A DNA stretch of 64,000 nt from Meridianimarinicoccus roseus (GTDB taxonomy: Bacteria > Pseudomonadota > Alphaproteobacteria > Rhodobacterales > Rhodobacteraceae): positions 124,001 through 188,000 of the forward strand of contig NZ_QGKU01000033.1 of the NCBI RefSeq assembly GCF_003172915.1, given 5' to 3'. How positions within the stretch are numbered: position 1 is the first letter of the stretch; the number at the start of each line of letters is the position of its first letter. Below are positions 7,362-15,782 of this stretch, piece after piece. The translations under genes and the position numbers were made by a program. Under the pieces are notes generated by a model that did not search any database, was not told the origin of the DNA, and saw only the letters and a list, made by a program, of their open reading frames with translations.

Positions 7362-9317
7362 TCACGCCACCTGAATGGTCTGCACGGCACTGTCGTCCAA
7401 GCCGGTTTCGTCTACGATCTTGCTGCCCGGTGTATAGAGTGTCGGCGCTTCGGCCAATGCCCGCCTGAGACGGGCAAGATCGTTATCCGTGCAGGCCGAC
7501 TTGATCGCATCGAGATGCAGTGCAAGGTCACGTCGCGACAGGCTAGTTTCCAGCGAAGTCAGGATGCGTGGGTGCGATGTCCCACTGGTATCAGTACCGA
7601 TGAACAACTCTTCATAGAGCTTCTCCCCCGGCCGAAGCTGCGTGAACCGGATCTCGACCTTGCCGGCGTCGGGTTCAGATGCGTCCTGCGGGTCAAATAC
7701 AGGCTTGCGCCCGGCAAGGCGGATCATCCGCGCAGCGAGGTCGGCGATTCGCACCGGCTCTCCCATGTCGAGCAGGAACACGTCACCGCCCCGCGCCAGC
7801 GCGCTGGCCTGAATCACAAGTTGCGCCGCTTCCGGGATCGTCATGAAGTAGCGCGTGATGTCGGGATGCGTCACCGTAACCGGCCCGCCCCGCTCGATCT
7901 GTTCGGAAAAAAGCGGGATGACCGACCCCGAAGAGCCCAGTACGTTGCCGAACCGAACCATGGAAAACAGGGTTGCGTTGTCCTCTCGCCCCAGCGCCTG
8001 GCAGACAAGCTCGGCCATCCGCTTGGACGCGCCCATCACGTTCGTCGGCCGAACGGCCTTGTCGGTCGAAATCAGGGTGAAAGACCCGACGCCCGCCCGC
8101 GACGCCGCCTCGGCCAGCGCCAAGGTGCCGAAGACGTTGTTGCGGACGCCTTCGATCATGTTCTGTTCGACCAACGGCACATGTTTGTAGGCAGCGGCAT
8201 GGAACACCGTGTCCACTCCGAAATGCTTCATCAGCCACTCGGCGCGCGCGCCATCCTGCACCGATCCTATCAGGGGTATGATCTCCACCTGACCCGCTTC
8301 CGGGGTCGCGCGCAGTTCCTGGTCCACGCGGTACAGGGCATACTCGCTCAGTTCGAAAAGGATCAACCGTGCCGGACCGTTCCGAACGATCTGGCGGCAC
8401 AGTTCGCTGCCGATAGACCCACCGGCACCGGACACGAAGACCGTGCGGCCCCTGATATGGGCTTGCATCAGATCGAGGCGCGGCGCGACAGGATCCCTGC
8501 CAAGGATATCCTCGATCGAAACGGCGCGGATTTCATCCACTGCAGCCGAGCCGGAAATCAGATCGACCATCCCCGGGACGGTCTGCACCCGCACCGGAAA
8601 CGGTTCGAGAAATTCGATGATGGCGGCGCGGCGGGCCCGCGACACACTCGGCATGGCCAGCAGGACGACTTCCACCTCGCGCTCTTCGATCAACTCGCCG
8701 ATGCGGTCGGGCGCATGGACCGACAAGCCACCGATAACAGCGCCTCGCAGCGCCGGGTTGTCGTCCACGAAACCTACAGGACGGTATTCGTGGCTGTGGT
8801 GCAGAGAGTGGAAAAGTTGCCGACCGGATGCCCCCGCGCCATAGATCAGCACGTTGGGAAGCGGGCCACCGATGCGGGTGCGGTAGATTGCACGCATCAC
8901 GAAACGTATCGCTCCAACGGCGATCAGCGCCACAAGCGCGTAGATCAACGGCACGGAGCGAGGCAGCCACAGCCCGGAAATCTGGCTTATCGCAAACATC
9001 GTAACCGCCGAGGCCAGCACGCCGATCGCGATCACCCGGAACGCCCGTGCGCTGATGTAGCGCACGACTGCCCGATAGAACCCGACCCGGACAAAGACCC
9101 CGATAGTCACCGGCAGCGTGACGAAGAAGACGACCCAAGGGTCGGGCCGCAGCGCGGCACCAAGGCTTTCCAGCCGCAACACCAGCGCCAGCAGGAAACA
9201 AAGCGACAGGGTCACAAGGTCGGCGACGACCTGAATGGCCCTTTTCTGACCCCTCGGAAGATCCAGCAGCCAGACCAGAACAGACTGCGCCCAGCTATTG
9301 ATGTCTTTGATTTCCAT
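7362..9317 (-). CDS. membrane-anchored nucleotide-sugar 4,6-dehydratase (CapD/WbpM/PglF type)
   Basis: 651 residues. Four predicted N-terminal membrane helices (about 25-150) precede a CoA-binding-like Rossmann region ('YGAGASGRQL', about 160). The catalytic NAD-binding SDR domain has 'VSGAGGSIGSELCRQ' (about 300), 'AAAYKHVPLVE', 'STDKAVRPTNVMGASKR' and a C-terminal 'RPGEKLYEEL' segment typical of the family. As in WbpM and PglF, Met replaces the usual catalytic Tyr of the SDR triad (MGxSK). These enzymes convert UDP-GlcNAc or a similar sugar into its 4-keto-6-deoxy form for surface polysaccharides. ATG 9317 was chosen over a GTG at 9356, which lacks a ribosome site. It is 106 nt upstream of the autokinase gene and likely heads the polysaccharide operon. 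Confidence 0.87.
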   Translation of the reverse strand: MEIKDINSWAQSVLVWLLDLPRGQKRAIQVVADLVTLSLCFLLALVLRLESLGAALRPDPWVVFFVTLPVTIGVFVRVGFYRAVVRYISARAFRVIAIGVLASAVTMFAISQISGLWLPRSVPLIYALVALIAVGAIRFVMRAIYRTRIGGPLPNVLIYGAGASGRQLFHSLHHSHEYRPVGFVDDNPALRGAVIGGLSVHAPDRIGELIEEREVEVVLLAMPSVSRARRAAIIEFLEPFPVRVQTVPGMVDLISGSAAVDEIRAVSIEDILGRDPVAPRLDLMQAHIRGRTVFVSGAGGSIGSELCRQIVRNGPARLILFELSEYALYRVDQELRATPEAGQVEIIPLIGSVQDGARAEWLMKHFGVDTVFHAAAYKHVPLVEQNMIEGVRNNVFGTLALAEAASRAGVGSFTLISTDKAVRPTNVMGASKRMAELVCQALGREDNATLFSMVRFGNVLGSSGSVIPLFSEQIERGGPVTVTHPDITRYFMTIPEAAQLVIQASALARGGDVFLLDMGEPVRIADLAARMIRLAGRKPVFDPQDASEPDAGKVEIRFTQLRPGEKLYEELFIGTDTSGTSHPRILTSLETSLSRRDLALHLDAIKSACTDNDLARLRRALAEAPTLYTPGSKIVDETGLDDSAVQTIQVA

Positions 9318-9400
9318 TAAAACCACCCGCACGCAATACTTGCAGGTAGCATCCACAAAGACGTGAGTCCAGAAGTGGGTCGCGGCGCGCAGATGCCCCC

Positions 9401-11023
9401 CTATCGCATGGCAAGCATCTCGAACAAGCGGGCGACAGCTTCGGCGCCGGGATCGTTGTGCCCTGCCAGCTTGTCCTCACCGACATAGCTTGCGCGCCCC
9501 GCCTTGGCCCGCACGATGCCCGCCGTCCGGTCCGCGCCCTCGCGAGCAGCCACGGCCGCGGGCGCGATCCCCAACGGAAGCGCGTCCAGCGCGGGCAGTA
9601 GCGCGTCGATCATGGTCCGATCGCCCGGCCCCGCGCCGCCCACCTGCATCACGCGGTCGAGGCCCGCGCGCAGCGCCGCCACCGGGCCGAGACCGCTGGC
9701 CGACGCGTCCCCGGCGGCGGTGAAGAAGATCGCCAGCAGCACGCCCGACGAGCCGCCCATGGTCTGGCTCAACTCGAGGCCGATTGCCCGGTAGAGCTGT
9801 GTCAGGTCAGACAGCGGCAGGCGGTCCAGCGCGCCGTCCAGCGCACGGGCGGCCGTAGCCAGCGTCGATCCGGTGTCGCCATCGCCCGATTTCGCATCAA
9901 GCAGGTTCAACTCGGACTCGACCCCGATGAACAGCGCGCAGCACTCGGCGAGATAGGCCCGCCGTTCGGCGTGGGGCGACGGCATCGGCCGGATCGGCAC
10001 CAGCCCGTCGGGCAGCGGCCGAATGTCGACCCCGCCTACCGCGTTGCAGCCCGGCCAGGCTAAAGGTCCCACCGGCGCGGCCAGCCCGGCGCGCACGCTG
10101 TCGTTCAGCGGCAGCAGCGAGACCGAGAAGCCCTGCATGTCGAGCGAGGTCATCAGCGGGGCCGGACCGACAAGGCATTCGATCCGCCCTGCAAGGTCGG
10201 ACACCAGCAGATGATCTGCCAGGATCGACATCTCCAGCGGCGTTGCCCCACCGAGGTTGTTCAGCAGCGCCACGTGCGGACCGTCCCCCGCATGGGTCGC
10301 CAGCCGCGCCGTTACCATCGCCATCGCGTCTCGCGCGCCTTCGAAATCGACCTGCTCCACTCCGGCCTCGCCATGGATGCCGAGACCCAGTTCCGCCTTG
10401 CCAGCCGGAATGCGGTCCTCGCGCGGGGCACCGGGAACTGTGCAGGTTGACAGCGACATGCCGATCGAAACCACGCCGTCGATGACCGACTGCGCTGCGG
10501 CGGCCACGGTTTCAAGATCGGCCCCGTCTTCGGCCAGCGCCCCGGCGATCTTGTGCACGAACAGCGTGCCCGCCACGCCGCGCGGTTGCGGCAGGTCCGG
10601 CAGCGCGATGTCGTCGTCAACGATCACCATAGCGACCTTTAGCCCGAAGGCGCGCGCCCGTTCCGCCGCCAACCCGAAATTTAGCCGATCGCCGGTGTAG
10701 TTCTTCACGATCAGAAGGCAGCCCGCCGGCCCCGTAACCGCGAGGATGCCGGCCAGCACCGCATCGACCGATGGGCTGGCGAACACGTCGCCACAAACCG
10801 CGGCGGTCAGCATCCCCTGCCCGACGAAGCCGGCATGGGCGGGCTCATGTCCCGACCCGCCGCCCGACACCAGCGCGACGCGGCTGGCGTCCCAATCGGT
10901 GCGGTGCACGACCTTGATGTGCGGATAGCCGTCCAGCCGGGCCAGACGCCCGCCCGAGCCGCGCAGCAGCCCGTCAAGGGCATCGGTCACGACGGCGTCG
11001 CGCGCATTGATGAACTGGGTCAT
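9401..11023 (-). CDS. single-chain dihydroxyacetone kinase-family protein (DhaK-DhaL fusion)
   Basis: 540 residues. The N-terminal DhaK domain has 'SGGGSGHEP' (about residue 55) and the substrate-binding His in 'LGLGIHGE' (about 220), which forms a covalent hemiaminal with the substrate carbonyl. The C-terminal DhaL domain starts near residue 350 with the Mg-ATP site 'DAKSGDGDTGS'. Fused DAK1-DAK2 enzymes use ATP to phosphorylate dihydroxyacetone; close relatives act on other ketoses such as L-erythrulose. ATG 11023 has AGGA 7 nt upstream. It is the last gene of the ABC importer operon, 29 nt after the second ATPase, so it probably phosphorylates the imported substrate or a product of it. The substrate is not determined by sequence. 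Confidence 0.88.
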   Translation of the reverse strand: MTQFINARDAVVTDALDGLLRGSGGRLARLDGYPHIKVVHRTDWDASRVALVSGGGSGHEPAHAGFVGQGMLTAAVCGDVFASPSVDAVLAGILAVTGPAGCLLIVKNYTGDRLNFGLAAERARAFGLKVAMVIVDDDIALPDLPQPRGVAGTLFVHKIAGALAEDGADLETVAAAAQSVIDGVVSIGMSLSTCTVPGAPREDRIPAGKAELGLGIHGEAGVEQVDFEGARDAMAMVTARLATHAGDGPHVALLNNLGGATPLEMSILADHLLVSDLAGRIECLVGPAPLMTSLDMQGFSVSLLPLNDSVRAGLAAPVGPLAWPGCNAVGGVDIRPLPDGLVPIRPMPSPHAERRAYLAECCALFIGVESELNLLDAKSGDGDTGSTLATAARALDGALDRLPLSDLTQLYRAIGLELSQTMGGSSGVLLAIFFTAAGDASASGLGPVAALRAGLDRVMQVGGAGPGDRTMIDALLPALDALPLGIAPAAVAAREGADRTAGIVRAKAGRASYVGEDKLAGHNDPGAEAVARLFEMLAMR

Positions 11024-11052
11024 GGTCACGTCCTTTCGGGATAGGCGGATTT

Positions 11053-12048
11053 TCAGGCGAGGCGGACGCCGGAGGCGTCGAAATACAAGGGCTTGCGCGG
11101 GGCGATGGCGATGGACTGCCCGCCGCGCAGGTCGGTATGCGGGTCGGTCAGTGTGATGATGTCATGGCCATGCAGCGACAGATGCAGGCGGGTCTGGTCG
11201 CCAAGATGTTCCACCCGCGTGATCTGCGCCGTCTGCCCTTCACCCTGCGCGATATGCTCGGGCCTCAGCCCGATGGTCGCCGCCCCGGCGGGCGCGCCGG
11301 GAAACAGGTCCGCGGGCAGCGCGTTGATCCGCGGCAGACCAAGCCGACCGGCCACAGTCAGGCTGACCGGGTTTTCGTAGATTTCCCGCGGCGGGCCGAA
11401 CTGCGCCAGCCGCCCATGGTCCAGCACACCCACATGCGACGCCATCGTCATCGCTTCGATCTGATCGTGCGTGACGTAGAGGAGCGTCGCACCAAGGGCC
11501 GAATGGATCCGCTTCAACTCGATCCGCAGGTCGGCGCGCAGCTTCGCATCGAGCGAAGACAGCGGTTCGTCCATCAAGAACAATTGTGGCGCGCGCACCA
11601 GCGCACGGCCGATGGACACGCGCTGCATCTCGCCGCCCGAAAGGGCGGTGGCCTTGTTGTTCAGCTTGTGCGCAATGTGCAGGACCTCGGCCACCTCGTT
11701 GATCTTGCCCGTAATCTCGTGCTCGGGCGTGCGCAGGATCGGCGAGCGCAGCGGAAAGGCAAGGTTGTCGCGCACGGTCATGTGCGGATAAAGCGAGTAT
11801 TGCTGGAACACCATCGCCACGTCGCGCTGCGCCGGGGTCAGGCCCAGCACGGACTCCCCGCCGATGGTGATGTCGCCCGCATCGGGCGTCTCGAGTCCTG
11901 CGATCAGCCGCAGCGTCGTGGTCTTGCCCGCTCCGGTGGGACCGAGCAGCACGACGAACGCTCCGTCCGGCACGGTGAGAGAGACGTCCGAAAGCGCCGT
12001 ATCGCGTCCGAAACGCTTGGTGATCCCGGTCAGAACGACCTCAGCCAT
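11053..12048 (-). CDS. carbohydrate ABC transporter ATP-binding protein (second of two)
   Basis: 331 residues, MalK/UgpC-type ATPase. Walker A 'GPTGAGKTTT' (about 36), Q-loop 'MVFQQYSLYPHM', signature 'LSGGEMQRVSIG', Walker B 'LFLMDEPLSSLD' and the switch His in 'THDQ' are all intact. The C-terminal regulatory OB-like domain (TOBE) follows. ATG 12048 overlaps the end of the first ATPase gene by 8 nt and has GGAGG 9-10 nt upstream. The signature 'LSGGEMQR' departs slightly from the usual LSGGQQQR. Having two non-identical ATPases is unlike maltose-type importers, which use a homodimer. It resembles glycerol/polyol importers of the GlpS-GlpT kind. Confidence 0.9.
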   Translation of the reverse strand: MAEVVLTGITKRFGRDTALSDVSLTVPDGAFVVLLGPTGAGKTTTLRLIAGLETPDAGDITIGGESVLGLTPAQRDVAMVFQQYSLYPHMTVRDNLAFPLRSPILRTPEHEITGKINEVAEVLHIAHKLNNKATALSGGEMQRVSIGRALVRAPQLFLMDEPLSSLDAKLRADLRIELKRIHSALGATLLYVTHDQIEAMTMASHVGVLDHGRLAQFGPPREIYENPVSLTVAGRLGLPRINALPADLFPGAPAGAATIGLRPEHIAQGEGQTAQITRVEHLGDQTRLHLSLHGHDIITLTDPHTDLRGGQSIAIAPRKPLYFDASGVRLA

Positions 12049-13138
12049 GGGCCAGCACCTCCGCGTTGGCATCGGACAGCAGCGCGCGTCCCGAGTCGGT
12101 GTCAAACAGGCTCAGCGTGCGGGAATTGAACCCAAGGCCGGTGGTCGTGCCCGGTGTAACCGCCCGGTCCGAGGGCACCCGCGCCTTGACCTCGCCGTGC
12201 GGGGTGTCCAGCGTCACGATCTGTGTTGTTCCTAGGTATTCAACGGCTTGCACCGTGCCGCGATAGGGCGCCCCGTCATCCAGCGCGACATGTTCGGGCC
12301 GGACGCCAAGCGCAAGCGCGCCCTTCGCCCCCGCCCGCAGACGGGGCATGTCAAAGGCGATCCCGTCCATCGTGACCTGGGTGTCGCCGGGCTGCACAAC
12401 CCCGTCGAAACGCAGCACGTTCATTGCCGGAGAGCCGATGAAATCCGCGACGAACAGCGTGGCGGGCCAGTCGTAGATGTCTTGCGGGACACCGAACTGT
12501 TCGACGACCCCATGATTCATGACGACGATCTTGTCGCCCATTTGCATCGCCTCAAGCTGGTCATGGGTCACGTAGACGGTGGTCGCCCCCATCCGGTCAT
12601 GCAGCGCGCGCAGTTCCTCGGCCATGCGTTCGCGGAACTCGGCATCCAGAGCGCCCAGCGGTTCGTCCATCAGAAAAGCCTTTGGTTCCCGCACGATGGC
12701 CCGCCCGAGCGCGACGCGTTGGCGGTCGCCGCCGGATAACCCGCCGACCGGACGGTTGAGGATATCCTCAATCCCGAGGATGCGCGCGACCTCGGCCACC
12801 TTGGCGGCGACCTGCGCCTTCGGCAGCCCCTGCGAGACCAGCGGATAGGCAATGTTGCGCCGGACATTCAAATGGGGATAGAGGGCGAACATCTGGAAAA
12901 CGAAGGCAATATCGCGCTGGCTGGCGGGGCGCTGCCCGACCTCCTCGCCGTCGATCAGGATCTCGCCCGAGCTGGGCAGTTCCAGCCCCGCGATCATCCG
13001 CAGCGTCGTCGTCTTGCCGCAGCCGGACGGGCCGAGCAGCATGAAGAATTCGCCGTCCTCGATCACGAAGCTGGAGGATTTCACGGCGTTGAAATCCCCG
13101 AAATCCTTGCGCAAGTTCTTGATTTCAATACGGGCCAT
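12041..13138 (-). CDS. carbohydrate ABC transporter ATP-binding protein (first of two)
   Basis: 365 residues, MalK/UgpC-type. Walker A 'GPSGCGKTTT' (about 36), Q-loop 'FVFQMFALYPHL', signature 'LSGGDRQRVALG', Walker B 'AFLMDEPLGALD', 'THDQ' switch and a TOBE-type C-terminal domain with 'GVRPEHV'. It differs along its length from the neighbouring ATPase, so the pair is likely a heterodimer energising one permease pair. It starts 3 nt after the stop codon of the small membrane protein gene and overlaps the next ATPase gene by 8 nt, which implies tight co-translation. Confidence 0.92.
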   Translation of the reverse strand: MARIEIKNLRKDFGDFNAVKSSSFVIEDGEFFMLLGPSGCGKTTTLRMIAGLELPSSGEILIDGEEVGQRPASQRDIAFVFQMFALYPHLNVRRNIAYPLVSQGLPKAQVAAKVAEVARILGIEDILNRPVGGLSGGDRQRVALGRAIVREPKAFLMDEPLGALDAEFRERMAEELRALHDRMGATTVYVTHDQLEAMQMGDKIVVMNHGVVEQFGVPQDIYDWPATLFVADFIGSPAMNVLRFDGVVQPGDTQVTMDGIAFDMPRLRAGAKGALALGVRPEHVALDDGAPYRGTVQAVEYLGTTQIVTLDTPHGEVKARVPSDRAVTPGTTTGLGFNSRTLSLFDTDSGRALLSDANAEVLAHG

Positions 13139-13141
13139 GGA

Positions 13142-13330
13142 TCACTCGGGAAAATGGGAAACGATGATGAACATCACCGTTCCGGTCAGCGTGACAAGGA
13201 AGGACCACGTGTAAGCGACCAGCAGGAAGGGCTGCATCAGCATTATCACGCCCAGTCCGATCAGGGTGGAGGCGAGCGCCTCCCAAGGGCCGCGGCGCAG
13301 GCGGGCGAGGCCGCGCAGAAAGTCACGCAT
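13142..13330 (-). CDS. small two-helix membrane protein of the ABC importer operon
   Basis: 62 residues: a short basic N-terminus (MRDFLRGLARLRRG), then two hydrophobic segments (about 18-37 and 40-57), and no recognisable family. ATG 13330 has GGGAGG with 6 nt spacing. An in-frame ATG at 13381, with its own AGGAG, would give a 79-residue form. It sits between the second permease gene and the first ATPase gene, in the position where glycerol/polyol importer operons carry a small membrane protein. The sequence does not obviously match that family. Its role, perhaps as an accessory subunit, is unknown. Confidence 0.6.
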   Translation of the reverse strand: MRDFLRGLARLRRGPWEALASTLIGLGVIMLMQPFLLVAYTWSFLVTLTGTVMFIIVSHFPE

Positions 13331-13370
13331 GGCGGCCTCCCTCGCGGAAAATCGGGTATATGACTCGCAT
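13323..13370 (-). CDS. possible 15-codon leader peptide coupled to the small membrane protein gene
   Basis: An ATG at 13370 with GGGAG 4 nt upstream opens a 15-codon frame (MRVIYPIFREGGRHA) whose TGA lies just beyond the ATG of the 62-residue membrane protein (ATGCGTGA overlap). Its start lies inside the 11-bp tandem repeat. It may couple translation to the next gene, or it may be chance. There is no evidence for expression. Confidence 0.25.
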   Translation of the reverse strand: MRVIYPIFREGGRHA

Positions 13371-13401
13371 ATGACTCCCATATGACTCCTGTAGGACTCC
13401 G
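13358..13401. repeat. four-copy 11-bp tandem repeat containing Shine-Dalgarno/ATG units
   Basis: Read on the plus strand, the units are ATATGACTCGC, ATATGACTCCC, ATATGACTCCT and the degenerate GTAGGACTCCG, exactly 11 bp apart. Read on the transcribed (minus) strand, the two central units become GGAGTCATATG, that is, a ribosome-binding-like GGAG followed by ATG. The array lies in the 201-nt leader between the permease gene and the small membrane protein gene. Confidence 0.8.
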
Positions 13402-13531
13402 GTCGTTGCCATTTTGCGCGTCGGGCGGGCCATCTGCGCACTGCGCCGAAGGGTGACGGCCGTCCCGGAAAGGCTGAGGGGAAGCGTTTCAGGTCGGAAC
13501 GGGCGGAGCCCCGGGATACCGCGCACAGGTA

Positions 13532-14473
13532 TCATTTCCGCACCGCCCCGAAGGTGATCCCGCGCAGCAGGTGCTTGCGCAGCAGGATCGTGAACACCAT
13601 CACCGGCACGAGAAAGATCGTCGCGCCGGCGGCAACGGCCGGCCAGTCCTGCCCGCCTACGCCGATGATCGTCGGAATGAAAGGCGGCGCTGTCTGCGCT
13701 GTGCCCGAGGTCAGCAGCACGGCGAAGGCGTATTCGTTCCACGCGAAGATCAGGCAGAAGATCGCGGTGGAGGCTATGCCGGTCGCAGCCTGCGGCAGAA
13801 CGACCTTCGTGAAGGCCTGAAAGCGGGTGTAGCCGTCGATCAGCGCGGCCTCTTCGTATTCGCGGGGAATCTCGTCGATGAAGCCCTTCAGCAGCCACAC
13901 CGAAAGCGACAGGTTCACCGCAGTATAAAGCAGGATCATTCCCGCGTGCGTGTCCGACAGACCAAGCTGGCGGAACATCAGGAAGATCGGGATGGCGACG
14001 GCTATGGGCGGCATCATCCGGGTGGAGAGGATGAAGAACAGCAGGTCGTCCTTAAGCGGCACCTTGAAGCGCGAGAAGGCATAGGCGGCGAGTGTGCCGA
14101 GGAACACCGACAGGAAGGTGGAGCCGAAGCCGATGATGACGGAGTTCAGGAAGCGTTCGCCGAAGCGCGACGGCCCTGCGATGACCATGTCGTACTGGCG
14201 CACGATGCGGTCATACCAGGTTGTCGGCTCGCCAAGCGCCTCCAGCGTTTCCGGTGTCACGCGGGTGCGGGTGGTAAAGAGGTTGACGTAGCCTTCCAGC
14301 GTCGGATCGAACACGATCTTCGGGGGATAGGAGATCGCGTCGGCCGGCGTCTTGAAGCCGGTGGCGATGATCCACAGCAGCGGCATGATGGTGATGACCG
14401 CGTAGAGCACGACGAGCGTGCCTGCGAGCCATTTCTGCGCGGGCGAGGCGGCGGTGATGGAATAGTCGCTCAT
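13532..14473 (-). CDS. carbohydrate ABC transporter permease (MalG-like)
   Basis: 313 residues with six predicted membrane helices and the inner-membrane permease signature 'EYEEAALIDGYTRFQAFTKVVLP' region (EAA loop, about 205-228), which docks on the ATPase. The N-terminal helix 'LVVLYAVITIMPLLWII' and the C-terminal 'RGITFGAVRK' are typical of MalG-type partners. It is 228 nt downstream of the MalF-like gene and is followed by a 201-nt spacer with tandem repeats before the next gene. An insertion of about 35 residues between helices 1 and 2 ('TTRTRVTPETLEALGEPTTW') forms a periplasmic loop. Confidence 0.92.
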   Translation of the reverse strand: MSDYSITAASPAQKWLAGTLVVLYAVITIMPLLWIIATGFKTPADAISYPPKIVFDPTLEGYVNLFTTRTRVTPETLEALGEPTTWYDRIVRQYDMVIAGPSRFGERFLNSVIIGFGSTFLSVFLGTLAAYAFSRFKVPLKDDLLFFILSTRMMPPIAVAIPIFLMFRQLGLSDTHAGMILLYTAVNLSLSVWLLKGFIDEIPREYEEAALIDGYTRFQAFTKVVLPQAATGIASTAIFCLIFAWNEYAFAVLLTSGTAQTAPPFIPTIIGVGGQDWPAVAAGATIFLVPVMVFTILLRKHLLRGITFGAVRK

Positions 14474-14570
14474 GGCGCGGCTCCGTCAGGGCTGGATGCG
14501 GGGCAGAAACTGTTTCGCGAATTTTTTCGCCCAAGGGTTGCGGATGGCACGCGGCGTGCAGAGGTTAGCC

Positions 14571-14597
14571 TTGTCGGGTACGTTCCCTCCCCGACAA
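14571..14597. repeat. intercistronic inverted repeat between the two permease genes
   Basis: Perfect 8-bp arms TTGTCGGG (14571-14578) and CCCGACAA (14590-14597) with an 11-nt loop lie in the 229-nt gap between the MalF-like and MalG-like genes. There is no T-run, so it is more likely an mRNA-processing or stability hairpin than a terminator. The rest of this gap holds short C/T-rich repeats and nothing I recognise. Confidence 0.5.
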
Positions 14598-14702
14598 ACG
14601 CAGCCGGGCGGCGTGGGTGGTGTTCCCTCCCTCCTCCCTCGTAGCCCGCGTGGCCCGGCTGACCGTTCTCTCGACCCGACGCGTGCGCGCGATCTCGGCC
14701 CC

Positions 14703-15659
14703 TCATCGTTCCTTCACCTTGTTGAGCGCCTTGACGTAGATCGAGGCAAGGCCGAACACTGTGACGAAGAGGATCACGGCATAGGCCGATGCATAACCGG
14801 TGCGCCATTTCTCGAACGCCTCACGCTTGAGGTTGATCGAGGTGAGTTCGGTAACGGAGCCGGGCCCGCCCCCGGTAAGCTGCACCACAAGGTCGAACAT
14901 CTTGAAGTTTTCTATGCCGCGGAACAGCACCGCGAGCATCAGGAAGGGCAGCGCCATCGGGATAGTGATGGTCCAGAACTGCCGCCACTTGGAGGCGCGA
15001 TCCACCTCGGCCGCCTCGTATATGTAGTCGGGAATGGAGCGCAGACCGGCGAGGCAGATCAACATGATGAAGGGCGTCCACATCCAAGTGTCCACAATGA
15101 CGATGGACCACGGTGCGAGGTTGACCTGCCCGATCATCGAAAACGACGATGGGTCCACGCCGGTGAAGAAGGATACGACGTAATTGAACAAGCCGATCTG
15201 CGGCTGGTATAGGAAGGTCCAGAAGTTGCCGACGACAGCAGGCGACAGCATCATCGGCAGTACGATAATGGTGGTCCATAGATCGTTGCCGCGGAACTTG
15301 CGGTTGATCAGCCAGGCGAGCGTGAAGCCGATCAGGACCTGGAAGAAGATCGTCCAGAACAGGAAATGCGCGGTGGCCTGCATCGTCAGCCAGATGTCGC
15401 TGTCCGTCAGGATTCGTTCGTAGTTTCGCAGGCCGATGTATTCGACCTCCCGGTTCCGGTTGGCGCGGAAATTGGTGAAGGACAGGTTGATCGTCCAGAT
15501 CAGCGGGAAGATGTTGACCGCCAGCAGCAGGAAGATCGACGGCGCGACGAAGATCCACGCGATGGCGCGGTCCGACAGGCCACGGATGCGGCGGGCGACG
15601 CGCGGCGGCGTGGCGCGCGCGAGCTTGTCGGCGGGACTTTCGGCGGATGGTTCGGTCAT
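14703..15659 (-). CDS. carbohydrate ABC transporter permease (MalF-like)
   Basis: 318 residues, six predicted membrane helices. After a basic N-terminus, helix 1 'IAWIFVAPSIFLLLAVNIFP' is the standard opening of MalF/UgpA-type permeases. The EAA loop 'YIYEAAEVDRASKWRQFW' lies near 212-230, and the GGGPGSVTE motif common in sugar permeases is at about 265. It forms the channel with the MalG-like permease. It follows the substrate-binding protein gene after a 123-nt spacer containing two strong hairpins. Confidence 0.92.
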   Translation of the reverse strand: MTEPSAESPADKLARATPPRVARRIRGLSDRAIAWIFVAPSIFLLLAVNIFPLIWTINLSFTNFRANRNREVEYIGLRNYERILTDSDIWLTMQATAHFLFWTIFFQVLIGFTLAWLINRKFRGNDLWTTIIVLPMMLSPAVVGNFWTFLYQPQIGLFNYVVSFFTGVDPSSFSMIGQVNLAPWSIVIVDTWMWTPFIMLICLAGLRSIPDYIYEAAEVDRASKWRQFWTITIPMALPFLMLAVLFRGIENFKMFDLVVQLTGGGPGSVTELTSINLKREAFEKWRTGYASAYAVILFVTVFGLASIYVKALNKVKER

Positions 15660-15689
15660 GTCGACCCCTCGGGCGCGGTTCGGCCGGCG

Positions 15690-15708
15690 TCCCGGGCTTG
15701 ACCCGGGA
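15690..15708. repeat. REP-like palindrome (TCCCGGG-CTTGA-CCCGGGA)
   Basis: Perfect 7-bp arms around a CTTGA loop, in a 'GGCGTCCCGGGCTTGACCCG' context. This looks like the short palindromic element scattered through intergenic regions of many alphaproteobacterial genomes. It is located between the binding-protein gene and the MalF-like gene. Confidence 0.55.
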
Positions 15709-15748
15709 GCTTGTGCCTGTCTGGACGGTGGAGTGTGCCGTAACGGGC

Positions 15749-15773
15749 GGCGGGGCGCGCCGGGCGCCCCGCC
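15749..15773. repeat. strong hairpin directly after the substrate-binding protein gene
   Basis: Perfect 10-bp arms GGCGGGGCGC (15749-15758) and GCGCCCCGCC (15764-15773) with a 5-nt loop, starting 9 nt after the binding-protein stop codon in the transcript. It has no T-run. Such hairpins after binding-protein genes commonly stabilise the upstream mRNA and lower expression of downstream permeases. That role is inferred here. Confidence 0.6.
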
Positions 15774-15782
15774 GTCGGCGGA

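Noticed and set aside
6717-9320. 867-codon open frame on the plus strand
   Set aside because: It is antisense to the autokinase and dehydratase genes, whose motifs are unambiguous; its own translation has no recognisable family.
13358-13401. CRISPR-like repeat array
   Set aside because: Units are only 11 bp and directly adjacent with no spacers; no cas genes are present.
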